Part shown: positions 5,023 through 5,587 of the stretch, piece after piece
How the letters are laid out: each line of letters starts with the position of its first letter
Position numbering within the stretch: the stretch's first letter is position 1
Assembly: GCA_001564035.1 (NCBI GenBank)
Contig: LKMX01000041.1
Coordinates: forward strand, 1-5,587
DNA from: Nanohaloarchaea archaeon PL-Br10_U2g27
GTDB taxonomy: Archaea; Nanohalarchaeota; Nanosalinia; Nanosalinales; Nanosalinaceae
Reading direction: 5' to 3'
DNA length: 5,587 bases
Translations under genes and position numbers: made by a program
Notes under the pieces: generated by a model
What the model saw: only the letters and a program-made list of their open reading frames with translations
Database searches by the model: none
Told to the model about the DNA's origin: nothing

Positions 5023-5105
5023 GCTGGGGTAGCCAAGTGGCCAAAGGCGACAGACTCAAGATCTGTTCCCGCAGGGGTTCGCAGGTTCGAATCCTGTCCC
5101 CAGCA
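5023..5105 (+). tRNA. tRNA-Leu (CAA)
   Basis: This class II tRNA is 83 bases long. The acceptor GCTGGGG pairs with CCCCAGC, with discriminator A73. The D arm is closed by GCC/GGC. Anticodon stem ACAGA/TCTGT encloses loop CTCAAGA with anticodon CAA at 5057-5059, which reads UUG. The 14-base variable arm carries a CCC/GGG stem. The T arm is GCAGG-TTCGAAT-CCTGT, with one G-U pair. The seven-base anticodon loop shows no intron. CCA is not encoded. No strong TATA box is evident upstream; CTAAAAT near 4975 is a weak candidate. Confidence 0.96.
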
Positions 5106-5165
5106 CTACCTATATTTAGGGTATTTTCAGTACAGATGAGCTAAATACAGAAATATAAATCAAAG

Positions 5166-5170
5166 AAAAA
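5166..5170 (-). terminator. T5 run downstream of the coiled-coil gene
   Basis: On the minus strand a T5 run follows AGAAAGCC, which with the T-run can form a small AGAAA/TTTCT stem, 50 bases past the stop of the coiled-coil gene. It is a weak candidate terminator. Confidence 0.25.
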
Positions 5171-5219
5171 GGCTTTCTAACCTGTTATATTCTTACTTCA
5201 ATTCTTTTTACCGATCCGA

Positions 5220-5573
5220 TTAAAGATTAGACAGTTCGTTCCTCAAGTTTTCTAATTCTTGGTGTAGTTCGTCTACTGATTCGTCAACCTCTATTTCTTG
5301 CGGTTCAAACTGCTGTGCTTCCACAGGCTGTTTTTGAGCTCCTTGCTCATCTAATCTAGGGAGTGCTTGATCTAAATTCTCTAGTTTATCGTCTAGATGG
5401 TTTATATTTTCGTTTACTTTTTCTAAAGATTCCTCCTTTATACTATTTATTTGGCGAATTATTTCTGTAGCTTCTTGTATTGTTGCAACTAGCTGAGCGA
5501 TATCGTTAAGCTCTTGAAGCAGATAATCATCTTGTTCTATTCTTACATAAAGTTGATCTTCTTGGGAATCCAT
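5220..5573 (-). CDS. Small acidic coiled-coil protein of unknown function
   Basis: I do not recognise a named family. The 117 residues begin MDSQEDQLYVRIEQDDYLLQELNDI and are almost all helix-forming. A long hydrophobic-patterned helix covers about 14-78 (Leu/Ile heptad-like spacing in DIAQLVATIQEATEI and ENINHLDDKLENLDQALP), a Gln/Pro/Glu-rich linker follows at about 79-95, and a second short helix (VDELHQELENLRNELSNL) ends the protein. There are no cysteines, membrane segments or signal peptide. A short strand-like LYVRIE followed by helices recalls small coiled-coil proteins I associate with DPANN genomes, but that is a faint memory, not an identification. It probably self-associates or binds a partner. 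The ATG at 5573 is 14 bases from the window end, so its promoter and upstream neighbour are out of view. The stop codon converges on tRNA-Leu across a 114-base gap. Confidence 0.75.
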   Translation of the reverse strand: MDSQEDQLYVRIEQDDYLLQELNDIAQLVATIQEATEIIRQINSIKEESLEKVNENINHLDDKLENLDQALPRLDEQGAQKQPVEAQQFEPQEIEVDESVDELHQELENLRNELSNL

Positions 5574-5587
5574 AGTTGTTAGTTAGA

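Noticed and set aside
4106..5105. Integration site or mobile element anchored at either tRNA gene
   Set aside because: No repeated tRNA 3' fragment, integrase or transposase gene is visible between or beside the two tRNAs.
5111..5147. TATTTAG/CTAAATA inverted repeat after tRNA-Leu as a terminator
   Set aside because: The 21-base loop and all-AT stem, without a strong T-run after it, make this unconvincing.

Overview
This window looks like a piece of an AT-rich archaeal chromosome. The evidence is an archaeal/eukaryotic-type glycyl-tRNA synthetase, an archaeal splicing endonuclease (EndA), RNase HII, an AN1-finger rhomboid protease, an archaeal initiator tRNA-Met with an A1-U72 pair and no encoded CCA, and TATA-like boxes placed about 25-33 bases upstream of start codons as expected for leaderless messages. 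The proteins are rich in Glu and Asp, most clearly GlyRS. Together with the AN1-rhomboid architecture, which is common in haloarchaea, this would suit a small-genome DPANN lineage, perhaps nanohaloarchaeal. That placement is inference and would need a phylogeny.

Layout. Bases 1-1635 (+) hold glyS, cut at its 5' end by the window edge. Bases 1728-2684 (+) hold a rhomboid intramembrane protease with an N-terminal AN1 zinc finger, probably with its own promoter. It converges tail to tail with a two-gene minus-strand operon, rnhB (3909-3250) followed after one base by endA (3248-2706). Bases 3910-4105 are non-coding apart from the rnhB promoter and a terminator. Initiator tRNA-Met lies on the minus strand at 4180-4106. 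Bases 4181-4582 contain no convincing gene. The first half is a striking T/G-rich, C-depleted tract with short repeats, and the second half carries palindromes and several TATA-like boxes. A 118-codon zinc-ribbon gene (4583-4939, +) that resembles the hydrogenase/urease nickel chaperone HypA follows. Then come tRNA-Leu(CAA) (5023-5105, +) and a small coiled-coil protein on the minus strand (5573-5220).

Most genes serve translation or RNA/DNA maintenance: tRNA charging, tRNA intron removal, RNA-DNA hybrid removal and two tRNAs. No defence system, mobile element or CRISPR array is visible, and I did not find a clearly new multi-gene system. The points most worth a second look are these: the HypA-like gene, whose frame extends upstream through an in-frame TAA to a well-placed ATG and which lacks the nickel-binding N terminus; EndA, where Ala occupies what I align as the catalytic Lys position and the loop before the catalytic His is longer than in Methanocaldococcus jannaschii; and the repeat-bearing, C-poor non-coding tract between the initiator tRNA and the HypA-like gene.
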